Part shown: positions 1-6,915 of the stretch, piece by piece
How the letters are laid out: each line of letters opens with the position of its first letter
Position numbering within the stretch: the first letter of the stretch is position 1
Assembly (NCBI GenBank): GCA_005116795.1
Contig: SWDL01000389.1
Location: 31,762-39,154 of the forward strand
From: Nitrospira sp.
GTDB taxonomy: Bacteria; Nitrospirota; Nitrospiria; Nitrospirales; Nitrospiraceae
Length of the DNA: 7,393 nt
Direction of reading: 5' to 3'
Program-made: the position numbers and the translations under genes
The notes under the pieces: model-generated
Databases searched by the model: none
Told to the model about the DNA's origin: nothing
What the model saw: only the letters and a program-made list of their open reading frames with translations

Positions 1-1081
1 CGATGCCGACGGGAATCTCCATGTGAAAAAGGGCGGCGGCAGCTCGAAGCCGAGGCTCCTGACCGCCTCCGACTATACCGGCCTTGAAATCATGCGGGTG
101 CTCAAGGACGAGGTGTTGAACCAGAAAATTCAGCTCCTTGAATTCTGCGCCGCGATCGAATTGCTGAGCGACGGAAAGAGGACCTGTACCGGCGCCGTGC
201 TCCGCGACCTCGACAATAAGCGGTTTATCGTGGTGGCGGCCAAGACCGTGATTCTGGCGACCGGCGGGATCGGCCGGCTCCATATCCAGGGGTTCCCGAC
301 CAGCAACCACTACGGGGCCACAGGCGACGGATTGACGATGGCGTATCGAATGGGCGCCAAGCTCATGCATGTCGATACCTTCCAGTACCATCCGTCAGGC
401 GCGGTGTATCCTGAACAGCTCATCGGGGCCTTGGTCACCGAGGGGATTCGGTCTGAAGGCGGCCACCTTGTCAATGCCAAGGGAGAGCGCTTCATCAACG
501 AATTGGATACCCGCGATGTGGTCTCATCCTCGATCATCCGGGAGTGTGAAGAAGGCCGAGGCATCCGCACCATGTCGGGGCGGGTGGGTGTCTGGCTGGA
601 TACGCCGCTCCTTGATGTGGAACATGGTCCTGGGACGGTGCAGAAACATTTCCCGGCGATGGTGACGCAGTTCGAGCGCTTTGGGATCGATATCTCGAAG
701 GACCCGGTGCTCATCTATCCGACCCTGCACTATCAGAACGGCGGGGTGAAGATCGACACGAACGGCGAGTCGGAGACGAAGAATCTGTTCGTGGCGGGCG
801 AAGCCTCCGGAGGATTGCACGGACGGAACCGTCTGATGGGGAACTCGCTGCTCGATCTCATGGTCTTTGGGAAACGGTCGGGCAATACGGCGGCGGCCCG
901 CGCGGCCACCATTTTCCAGGGGGACCTGACTTTGGAGCACGTGGCCCGTTTTCGCAGTGAGGCCAAGAAGCACGGCGTGTCGTCGGATGTTGTGTCTCCG
1001 ATGGTGCTGCCAAGTTATGCCAGGAAAGAAGGCGAGCGGCGGGAGGAACGGACTGAACGGCGAAAGGGACTGCCTTCCTGA
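1..1081 (+). CDS. frdA: Fumarate reductase/succinate dehydrogenase flavoprotein subunit, 3' part (5' end outside window)
   Basis: The reading frame is open from base 2, so the start and the N-terminal FAD-binding Rossmann motif lie upstream of the window. Visible, numbering from the in-frame GTG at 23: ATGG at 79-82, the substrate-site HPSG at 123-126, TEGIRSEGG at 139-147, the probable catalytic Arg in DTRDVV (R164), a substrate-binding His in HYQNGG (H236), and the FAD-contacting stretch GE...HGRNRLMGNSLLD (259-278). These are hallmarks of the FrdA/SdhA family, which interconverts fumarate and succinate using covalently bound FAD. The protein ends soon after LPSYARKE, without the long helical C-terminal domain of E. 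coli FrdA. That resembles the TfrA/MfrA-like (CCG-protein partnered) type, though this placement is an inference. The last 17 residues are a highly charged Arg/Glu tail. With sucC 78 bp downstream it suits a reductive TCA operon. L-aspartate oxidase is a less likely alternative. Confidence 0.88.
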   Translation, partial: DADGNLHVKKGGGSSKPRLLTASDYTGLEIMRVLKDEVLNQKIQLLEFCAAIELLSDGKRTCTGAVLRDLDNKRFIVVAAKTVILATGGIGRLHIQGFPTSNHYGATGDGLTMAYRMGAKLMHVDTFQYHPSGAVYPEQLIGALVTEGIRSEGGHLVNAKGERFINELDTRDVVSSSIIRECEEGRGIRTMSGRVGVWLDTPLLDVEHGPGTVQKHFPAMVTQFERFGIDISKDPVLIYPTLHYQNGGVKIDTNGESETKNLFVAGEASGGLHGRNRLMGNSLLDLMVFGKRSGNTAAARAATIFQGDLTLEHVARFRSEAKKHGVSSDVVSPMVLPSYARKEGERREERTERRKGLPS

Positions 1082-1159
1082 GCGCATGAGACCGAACAGC
1101 GGCGCATCCTCCTGCGTGCCTCTTACCTTGAACCTTTACCTCCGACCGAAGGGAGTGAC

Positions 1160-2359
1160 GTGAACATTCACGAATTCCAGGCCAAACACCTCTTTGCGCA
1201 GTTCAATGTGCCGGTGCCACGCGGGAAAGACATCAAGACGCCTGTGGCGGCCGAGAAATGGGCGGCGGTCCTCAATGCCCCGGTGTTCGTCGTCAAGGCC
1301 CAAATCCATGCCGGGGGCCGCGGCAAAGCCGGCGGGGTCAAGATCACGAAGGACCGGACACAGGTGCCGGTGTTGGCCAAGGAGATATTGGGGAAAACCC
1401 TGGTCACGCACCAGACGGGACCCAAGGGCCGGAAAGTGCGCCGGCTGCTCATCGAGGAAGGCGCCGACATTGCGAAGGAGCTGTACCTGAGCCTCTTGGT
1501 CGATCGAGAGACCGGATGGCCGGTCTTCATCGCCAGCACCGAGGGCGGGATGGAGATCGAGGAAGTGGCCGCCCACACACCCGAGAGGATCATCAAGGAG
1601 CTGATCGATCCGGCGGTGGGGTTTCAGGGCTACAACGGCCGTAACGTCGCCTTCGCGCTTGGCCTGAACACGATCGAGCCGGCGGTCATCACTCCCTTTG
1701 TGCAGATGCTCGGCAATCTCTATCGGTTGTTCATGGAAAAGAACGCGGCTTTGATCGAAATCAATCCGCTGGTCATCACCACGGACAAAAAGCTCGTGGC
1801 GCTGGACGGCAAGGTGTCGTTCGACGACAACGGGCTCTTTCGGCACGAAGACGTGCAGGCCATGCGGGATCTGCACGAAGAAGAGCCGCTGGAAATCGAA
1901 GCCGGTAAGAACAATTTGAACTACGTGAAGCTCGACGGCAACATCGGCTGCATGGTGAACGGCGCCGGGCTGGCGATGGCGACCATGGATGTCATCAAGC
2001 TGGCGGGCAGTGAACCGGCCAACTTTCTGGACGTGGGCGGTGGAGCCACCAAAGAAACCGTGGCGGCTGGATTTCGCATCCTGCTCAAGGACCGGAACGT
2101 GAAGGGCATCTTCATCAACATCTTCGGCGGCATCGTGCGTTGCGAGCGCATCGCCCACGGCGTGATCGAGGCCGCGAAGGAAGTGAACATCAAGATTCCG
2201 GTCGTGGTGCGACTGCAGGGAACGAATGCAGAAGAAGGCCGGAAACTGCTGAAGGAGTCCGGTCTCAAAGTCGACGTCGCGACGGACCTCTGGGAGGCGG
2301 CGCAGAAGATTGTGGCGGTGACGGGAAAGAAGCGAAAAATGGCGGCGCCCGCGGCGTGA
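1160..2359 (+). CDS. sucC: Succinyl-CoA synthetase (ADP-forming) beta subunit
   Basis: Complete 399-residue protein, the usual SucC length. It begins with the classical MNIHEFQAKHLF from a GTG start, 4 nt after the Shine-Dalgarno-like AAGGGAG at 1149-1155. The N-terminal ATP-grasp domain carries the nucleotide-binding glycine-rich loop AQIHAGGRGKAGGVK (47-61) and the Mg-binding EINPL (200-204) followed by LDGKVSFDDN (215-224). The C-terminal CoA-ligase domain shows GCMVNGAGLAMATMD (263-277), FLDVGGGA (289-296) and NIFGGIVRCE (320-329). With SucD it interconverts succinate, CoA and ATP with succinyl-CoA in the cytoplasm; beside a fumarate reductase subunit the reductive direction is plausible. 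The extreme C-terminus, VAVTGKKRKMAAPAA, is a basic and alanine-rich tail whose coding DNA reappears 215 bp downstream. No internal frameshift or missing motif is apparent. Confidence 0.97.
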   Translation: MNIHEFQAKHLFAQFNVPVPRGKDIKTPVAAEKWAAVLNAPVFVVKAQIHAGGRGKAGGVKITKDRTQVPVLAKEILGKTLVTHQTGPKGRKVRRLLIEEGADIAKELYLSLLVDRETGWPVFIASTEGGMEIEEVAAHTPERIIKELIDPAVGFQGYNGRNVAFALGLNTIEPAVITPFVQMLGNLYRLFMEKNAALIEINPLVITTDKKLVALDGKVSFDDNGLFRHEDVQAMRDLHEEEPLEIEAGKNNLNYVKLDGNIGCMVNGAGLAMATMDVIKLAGSEPANFLDVGGGATKETVAAGFRILLKDRNVKGIFINIFGGIVRCERIAHGVIEAAKEVNIKIPVVVRLQGTNAEEGRKLLKESGLKVDVATDLWEAAQKIVAVTGKKRKMAAPAA

Positions 2360-2364
2360 AGAGC

Positions 2365-2478
2365 GGGACCTGTCGCCGAGCAGCCCAACCGTGCTCGCTC
2401 CACCCATTCCCCAGTGGGTCCCTTACGCTGCGCGCGCATGGGCGCCCGCTCGGCGCCACCCGTAATGGGTCAGGTCCC
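2365..2478. repeat. Nested inverted-repeat intergenic element between sucC and the DUF5069 gene
   Basis: This gene-free stretch starts 5 bp after the sucC stop codon. Its outer arms are GGGACCTG (2365-2372) and CAGGTCCC (2471-2478), an exact 8-bp match. Inside them lie CGAGCA/TGCTCG (2377-2382 and 2392-2397), ACCCATT/AATGGGT (2402-2408 and 2464-2470), a competing ACCCA/TGGGT hairpin (2402-2419), and GGCGCC/GGCGCC (2441-2446 and 2452-2457) with a 5-nt loop. So many compensatory arms suggest a folded RNA or a palindromic repeat unit of the REP or MITE kind. No T-tract follows, so it is not a standard intrinsic terminator. I do not recognise a known RNA family. Whether copies exist elsewhere cannot be judged here. 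Confidence 0.55.
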
Positions 2479-2524
2479 CGTCACTGTGAGGAGGGCGGAG
2501 GAGCAAGTGAAGAAGAAGGGAAAG

Positions 2525-2549
2525 TTGTGGCGGTGACGGGCAGGAAGCG
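2525..2549 (+). repeat. Second copy of the sucC 3' tail (direct repeat of 2310-2334)
   Basis: Bases 2525-2549 match 2310-2334 at 23 of 25 positions, including a 16-nt identical run TTGTGGCGGTGACGGG; the offset is 215 bp. The first copy encodes IVAVTGKKR near the SucC C-terminus. The second would encode VVAVTGRKR in one frame, lying in the leader of the DUF5069 gene. The protein-level likeness continues a few residues further (KMAA against AAAG). This points to a duplicated or recombined sucC end rather than chance. It could also be the 3' remnant of an older sucC reading frame displaced by insertion of the palindromic element. Confidence 0.6.
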
Positions 2550-2591
2550 GGCGGCGGCAGGCTTCAACCTCGGCAAGGAGGGGAGACGGCG

Positions 2592-3068
2592 GTGCATCTA
2601 GCGAAGGCGCTGCGTTCGCCGCGCGAGAAGCTGGGTGACTACGCACTCCTACCCCGGCTGATCGATAAGGTCCGGCTTTATGCCAGAGGGGAATTGCCGT
2701 CCGAGTATCACAAGAACCTGTTGGGCACCGGGCCGTTGACTCTGGATCGGCGATTTCTGGTCTTCACCGGGCTGGACCGGGATGAGTTTCGGCAAGCGAT
2801 TCTCTCGGCGAAGTCGGACAAGGAAGTGCTGGCCTGGGCCGAACAACATGCCAGACCCCATACGCCGGCTGAGAGGCGGCAATGGGCGTCGGAAATCGAA
2901 GCCTATCGGCCGGATCCGGATGTGGCCGAATATCGACGGAGGATCTATCCAGGACTGGCGGCCAGGATCGACGTTGCCGCATTGAGTGTCTTCGATATTA
3001 TCGATATGGATGAGGGCCGAATGGCTTTGCCTGACGGACGACAATTTTTTGGTGAGGGGGAATCGTGA
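2592..3068 (+). CDS. DUF5069 family protein of unknown function
   Basis: 158 residues from a GTG start, with AAGGAGG at 2575-2581 at a 10-nt spacing. Family features by eye: LRSPREKLGDY (7-17), an RLIDKVRLYARGEL segment (22-35), EYHKN (38-42), LDRRFLVFTGLD (51-62) and KEVLAWAEQHA (77-87), the pattern of DUF5069 proteins. The distal part carries VAALSVFDIIDMDEGR (128-143), an acidic segment also usual in this family. There is no signal peptide or membrane segment, so it is probably cytoplasmic. Its stop overlaps the sucD start by 4 bp (GTGA at 3065-3068), implying translational coupling. Sitting between the two succinyl-CoA synthetase subunit genes suggests a link to that enzyme or operon, but the family has no function known to me and I assign none. 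Confidence 0.85.
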   Translation: MHLAKALRSPREKLGDYALLPRLIDKVRLYARGELPSEYHKNLLGTGPLTLDRRFLVFTGLDRDEFRQAILSAKSDKEVLAWAEQHARPHTPAERRQWASEIEAYRPDPDVAEYRRRIYPGLAARIDVAALSVFDIIDMDEGRMALPDGRQFFGEGES

Positions 3069-3259
3069 GCATTCTGGTGAATAAAAGCACGAGAGTGGTG
3101 GTGCAGGGGATTACGGGCAAGGAAGGGTCGTTCCATGCGACCCAGTGCAAAGCCTACGGGACGAAAGTGGTGGCTGGTGTGACGCCGGGGAAGGCTGGGC
3201 AGGAAGTTGAAGGCATCCCCGTGTTCAACACGGTGGCCGATGCGGTGAAAAAGACCGAG
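3065..3259 (+). pseudogene. sucD: Succinyl-CoA synthetase alpha subunit, first 65 codons only (truncated by a junction)
   Basis: The GTG start overlaps the preceding stop. Residues 1-65 are typical SucD: SILVNKSTRVVVQGITGKEG (2-21) with the CoA-binding-fold glycine motif GITGKEG, then FHATQCKAYGTKVVAGVTPGKAG (23-45) and PVFNTVADAVKKTE (52-65). A complete SucD has about 290 residues, including the phosphorylated active-site His in the C-terminal domain, none of which is present. After codon 65 the sequence becomes the antisense strand of thiC. The frame happens to stay open to 4438, giving a spurious 457-residue ORF that is SucD-like only at its N-terminus. Either the gene is broken in the organism, or the contig is chimeric and an intact sucD exists elsewhere. 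No other alpha subunit gene is in the window. Confidence 0.9.
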
Positions 3260-4387
<1,128 letters not shown>

Positions 4388-4436
4388 GGAAGGATCCTTT
4401 CTGTGTGGGACAACCTGCGCGGGGGGCGACGACAAT

Positions 4437-4466
4437 AAAAAAGCCGCCCAGGTCCTGGGGGCGGCT
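4437..4466 (-). terminator. Intrinsic terminator in the thiC leader
   Basis: On the minus strand AGCCGCCC (4466-4459) pairs with GGGCGGCT (4449-4442), with further CCAGG/CCTGG pairing in the loop. It is followed by six T residues (4442-4437) and ATT. It lies between the riboswitch and the thiC start, so it is the likely expression platform: TPP binding would favour this hairpin and stop transcription. A small CGATG/CATCG hairpin (4480-4493) lies between it and the aptamer. Confidence 0.85.
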
Positions 4467-4493
4467 GTGAGTGGCGGGTCGATGTCGTCATCG

Positions 4494-4582
4494 GCTTCCC
4501 TACGCTGGCATTATCCAGGTCAGGTTCAAAGGGTGCCCGCTTGCTCGCGGACTCTCAGCCTGTCTTCGTAGGCTCCCCTAGC
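4494..4582 (-). ncRNA. TPP riboswitch (THI element) of thiC
   Basis: On the minus strand the conserved core of the family is read directly: GGGGAGCC, then GGCTGAGAG, then ACCC and TGAACCTGACCTGGATAATG, then CCAGCGTAGGGAA. The CTGAGA and ACCTGA...GGATAATG...CCAGCG blocks are the pyrimidine- and pyrophosphate-sensing parts of the thiamine pyrophosphate aptamer. The variable arm is GTCCGCGAGCAAGCGGGC. The closing P1 helix is short by eye (GCT with AGC). It sits about 110 nt before the thiC ATG and would repress the gene when TPP is plentiful. Confidence 0.97.
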
Positions 4583-4593
4583 TATGGAGGCTC

Positions 4594-4623
4594 ATCCTAC
4601 ACGTCGGGTTTTCGCGTTGTCAA
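4594..4623 (-). promoter_or_regulatory. Sigma70-type promoter for the thiC riboswitch transcript
   Basis: On the minus strand, TTGACA (4623-4618), an 18-nt spacer, then TAGGAT (4599-4594). Initiation about 7 nt further would fall near 4587, just before the riboswitch, which supports the call. The leader would be about 200 nt. Confidence 0.7.
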
Positions 4624-4692
4624 TGAGGAGCGAGATCGATCAGCGGCGAGATGGGGAGCGTAAGCTATGGAGTCCCGGAGCGGGTCTTTCCG

Positions 4693-4721
4693 TTGATTGT
4701 CTGACATCGAACCCGTAGAAT
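4693..4721 (+). promoter_or_regulatory. Sigma70-type promoter for nadA
   Basis: TTGATT (4693-4698), a 17-nt spacer, then TAGAAT (4716-4721). Initiation would fall near 4728, giving a leader of about 45 nt before the nadA ATG. It diverges from the thiC promoter about 70 bp away. I see no obvious operator palindrome or strong Shine-Dalgarno sequence in this leader. Confidence 0.6.
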
Positions 4722-4772
4722 GAGAGTCTCTTTTCGGCCACTGAGCGCCGTCACGGGGTTCGAGCCAACACG

Positions 4773-5879
4773 ATGATCACGACACTCGCCACTGACTCCT
4801 TGCCTTTGACCGAGTATCAGCGCCTGCCTGCCGATGAGCTGTTCAGGCGGACGGCTGCGGCCAAGCGGGCGCTCGGCAACCGGGTCATGGTGCTCGGCCA
4901 TAATTATCAGCGGGATGAAGTCATTGAGCACGCCGACTTCCGCGGCGATTCGCTCTTGTTGGCCAAGCTGGCTGCGCAACATGCGGACCGGCCCAACATC
5001 GTCTTTTGCGGCGTGCACTTCATGGCGGAGACGGCCGATATCTTGAGCCGGTCAGGCCAGACGGTGATTCTGCCGGACATGGCTGCAGGCTGTTCGATGG
5101 CGGATATGGCGGCGATCGAGCAGGTGGATCAGTGTTGGGACATGTTGGGGCGCATCCTGCCGGTTGAAGAAGCCGTACTTCCGATCGTGTACGTGAACTC
5201 AGCCGCGGTCCTCAAGGCCTTCTGCGGCGAGCACGGCGGACTGACCTGCACCTCTTCGAATGCTCGCGCCATTGTGGAATGGGCCTGGCAGCGTCGGGAG
5301 AAGATCCTGTTTTTCCCCGACGAGCATCTAGGGCGCAATACCGCGAACCGCATGGGTCTGCCGCGGGAGGAGATGATCGTCTGGGATCCCTCTCAGCCGA
5401 ACGGCGGTCAGCGCCGCGAGGCGATCCATCGCGCGAAGCTGATTCTCTGGAAGGGGCATTGCAGCGTCCATCAGATGTTTCAGCCGGCGCACGTGGAGTA
5501 TTTCCGCAAGCAGTATCCGGGCCTTCAGGTGATCGTCCATCCGGAATGTCATGAGGACGTGGTCAACAAGGCCGACATCGTGGGCTCCACGGAACTGATC
5601 ATTCGAACGGTGAAGGCCGCGCCGGCCGGCACCAGTTGGGCGGTCGGCACGGAGCTGAACCTCGTCAACCGCTTGAAGCGGGAAGAGGCGGACAAGAAGG
5701 TGTTCTTCCTGTCCTCCACGGTCTGCCAATGCGCCACCATGTACCGGATCGACGGGCCGCACCTCTGCTGGGCCATGGAGAACCTGGCTCAGGGCCAGGT
5801 GGTGAATCGGATTGTCGTGCCGGACGACGAAAAGACCTGGGCGAAAACCGCACTGGACCGCATGATGGCCTTGAGCTAG
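4773..5879 (+). CDS. nadA: Quinolinate synthase A
   Basis: Complete 368-residue protein, in the range of the longer NadA class. It condenses iminoaspartate with dihydroxyacetone phosphate to quinolinate, the first aromatic intermediate of NAD synthesis, using a [4Fe-4S] cluster. Visible motifs: LGHNYQRDEV (41-50), GDSLLLAKLA (58-67), FCGVHFMAETADIL (78-91), DMAAGCSMAD (102-111), CTSSNA (159-164), FFPDEHLGRNTA (180-191), WKGHCSVHQMF (226-236), VHPEC (255-259), GTELNLVNRL (292-301) and CQCATMYRI (318-326). Probable cluster ligands are C107, C230 and one of C318/C320. The ATG at 4773 is the first usable start, and its ribosome-binding site is weak. It has its own promoter and runs divergently from thiC; no nadB or nadC is adjacent. 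Codon use resembles sucC and the gene looks intact. Confidence 0.97.
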   Translation: MITTLATDSLPLTEYQRLPADELFRRTAAAKRALGNRVMVLGHNYQRDEVIEHADFRGDSLLLAKLAAQHADRPNIVFCGVHFMAETADILSRSGQTVILPDMAAGCSMADMAAIEQVDQCWDMLGRILPVEEAVLPIVYVNSAAVLKAFCGEHGGLTCTSSNARAIVEWAWQRREKILFFPDEHLGRNTANRMGLPREEMIVWDPSQPNGGQRREAIHRAKLILWKGHCSVHQMFQPAHVEYFRKQYPGLQVIVHPECHEDVVNKADIVGSTELIIRTVKAAPAGTSWAVGTELNLVNRLKREEADKKVFFLSSTVCQCATMYRIDGPHLCWAMENLAQGQVVNRIVVPDDEKTWAKTALDRMMALS

Positions 5880-6229
5880 ACCGCGAACTTCCTCCGACCT
5901 GGTACGCCTCTGTGAGCCCGCCTGAGTCATGAAGGCTTCTCCTGCCGCTGCGTAGACGCCGCTGGGAGCCCATGGCTTCGGGATTGATTGCCATGTGTCG
6001 CAGAGGCCACGGGTGGAGCGTCACGAAGTGTCATGAATTGTGCCTATCGGATTGACTCCGAAGGCCACCATAGGTCCGAGCTTGGCCACCGTCTACGACC
6101 CGACCACCTACAAGATATTGTATGGCTCGGAGTCAACCCGATAGGCAGAAGGGGTCTTCATTGCCCTTGAGCTACCGAGAAAAGACTCCTTTGTTTCCCC
6201 CTCGGCCCCCGTTCATGGTTGAGGGCTGC
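5880..6229. other. 350-bp intergenic stretch between convergent nadA and toxin genes
   Basis: No convincing gene. It holds the long inverted repeat annotated separately. Near 5933-5980 there is also a weak hairpin with GCGT-AG-ACGC at its centre and GGCT/AGCC outside, but no T-tract, so I do not call it a terminator. GGCCAC(C) recurs three times (about 6004, 6063 and 6084). A 34-codon GTG frame at 6040-6144 lies wholly inside the inverted repeat and has no Shine-Dalgarno. Confidence 0.5.
6038..6150. repeat. Long near-perfect inverted repeat (24-bp arms, 65-nt centre)
   Basis: The left arm (6038-6061) and the reverse complement of the right arm (6127-6150) agree at 22 of 24 positions; the inner part TGCCTATCGG(A/G)TTGACTCCGA agrees at 20 of 21. 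After a 2-nt bulge the helix can extend by GCCA/TGGC (6064-6067 and 6123-6126). No target-site duplication is evident at the edges. It could be a MITE-like element with terminal inverted repeats, a structured RNA, or a bidirectional stop signal between convergent genes. It lacks the GTTRRRY-type ends of integron attC sites. Confidence 0.8.
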
Positions 6230-6570
6230 TCATGGACGGACTCGAATGCGGCCACGGGTCACCACGATCATGGCTCCGGTCTCCAGATCCACACGATAAT
6301 GCGTGAGCACCTCGCGCATGGCGACCACCTGCTCCTCGACCCGCATATCCAGGAAGCGGACGATTCCAGAGTGGGGACGGCGCTGGACGACGATCAGCTC
6401 CCCAAAATCCTTGTCTTCAGTGACGACAATGCGTCCTTCCTGGCGGGCCAGCGCCAGCACGGCCTCGTCCGAGGCCCGCCCTCGCCCACCAATCGGACAT
6501 CGTGGCTGAGATCGCTCAACAGGGCGCGCAGGGAACGGGAAGACGTGCAGACGTCGAGGAGAAATTTCAT
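6230..6570 (-). pseudogene. DUF5615 PIN-like toxin gene with a one-base frameshift
   Basis: The start ATG at 6570 overlaps the antitoxin stop by 4 bp (ATGA). The first 32 codons give MKFLLDVCTSSRSL (1-14), then SHDVRLVGEGG; the frame then breaks. In the neighbouring frame ASDEAVLALARQEGR, IVVTEDKDFGEL and an IVRFLDMRVEEQ segment follow to TGA at 6230-6232. Together they make a normal DUF5615 protein of about 113 residues, with the conserved acidic residues D6, DE of ASDE and D of EDKDF expected for a PIN-like nuclease fold. Adding one G in the minus-strand GGGCGGGCC run (plus about 6473-6481) restores the frame, so this is a single-base loss or a sequencing error. The family is a putative RNase toxin paired with DUF433; activity here is inferred. 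If the shift is real, the toxin is dead. Confidence 0.82.
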
Positions 6571-6821
6571 GCCGGCTTGGTCACGGCCACCCGGTCATGC
6601 ACATGCTCACCGCTCAGGGACCGGTGGGCAAACAGGAGGCAGGCTTGGATATCTTCTCGCTCCAGAAAGGGATACTCCCGCAAAATGGTCTCCGGCTGGT
6701 CCCCGGCAGCCAGCATGCCGAGGATATGTTCCACCGCGATCCGCAAGCCTCGAATGATCGGCTTGCCCCCGAAAATCTCGGGATTCACAACGATCCGCTC
6801 CAGTAACTGCTGTTCATTCAT
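6567..6821 (-). CDS. DUF433 family antitoxin
   Basis: 84 residues starting MNEQQLLERI at the ATG at 6821, with GAGG 5 nt upstream. The frame extends back to 6935, but that part is promoter DNA. The DUF433 signature is clear: IVVNPEIFGGKPIIRGLRIAV (10-30, with GGKPxIRGxRI), then VEHILGMLAAGDQPETILREYP (30-51) and LEREDIQACLLFA (53-65). The family is a small helix-turn-helix-like domain, usually encoded just upstream of a DUF5615 toxin, and it presumably binds the toxin and the operon promoter. The stop overlaps the toxin start, so translation is coupled. It is intact while the toxin is frameshifted. Confidence 0.9.
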   Translation of the reverse strand: MNEQQLLERIVVNPEIFGGKPIIRGLRIAVEHILGMLAAGDQPETILREYPFLEREDIQACLLFAHRSLSGEHVHDRVAVTKPA

Positions 6822-6847
6822 GCGCGCCTCGGTCGAGAACGTAAGCC

Positions 6848-6859
6848 TGACCCGGGTCA
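6848..6859. promoter_or_regulatory. Candidate autoregulatory operator of the toxin-antitoxin pair
   Basis: TGACCCGGGTCA is a perfect 12-bp palindrome directly abutting the predicted -10 box and covering the expected transcription start, 27 bp before the antitoxin ATG. Toxin-antitoxin operons are commonly repressed by their antitoxin at such sites. The binding protein is inferred. Confidence 0.55.
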
Positions 6860-6888
6860 ACCCTACACCGCCCCGGAGCAAATGACAA
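6860..6888 (-). promoter_or_regulatory. Promoter of the DUF433/DUF5615 operon
   Basis: On the minus strand, TTGTCA (6888-6883), a 17-nt spacer, then TAGGGT (6865-6860). The leader to the DUF433 ATG would be about 30 nt. The -10 box is weak, but the position and the abutting palindrome support the call. Confidence 0.55.
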
Positions 6889-6915
6889 GCCGGCCGATGT
6901 TTCCAGCGCGCCCCG

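Noticed and set aside
1136..2407. A 423-codon minus-strand frame opposite sucC
   Set aside because: It is the antisense shadow of the clearly real sucC, with His/Asp/Arg-rich composition and no recognisable motif.
5933..5980. Intrinsic terminator for nadA
   Set aside because: The hairpin is imperfect and no run of T follows on either strand.
6040..6144. A 34-codon GTG frame (ending KILYGSESTR)
   Set aside because: It lies entirely within the inverted repeat, has no ribosome-binding site, and its two ends are just the two complementary arms read in opposite sense.
6038..6150. Integron attC site
   Set aside because: The length would fit, but the arms lack the RYYYAAC/GTTRRRY core sites and there is no integrase or cassette array.
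6122..6757. A 211-codon plus-strand frame across the toxin-antitoxin region
   Set aside because: It lies antisense to the recognised DUF5615 and DUF433 genes and resembles no known protein.
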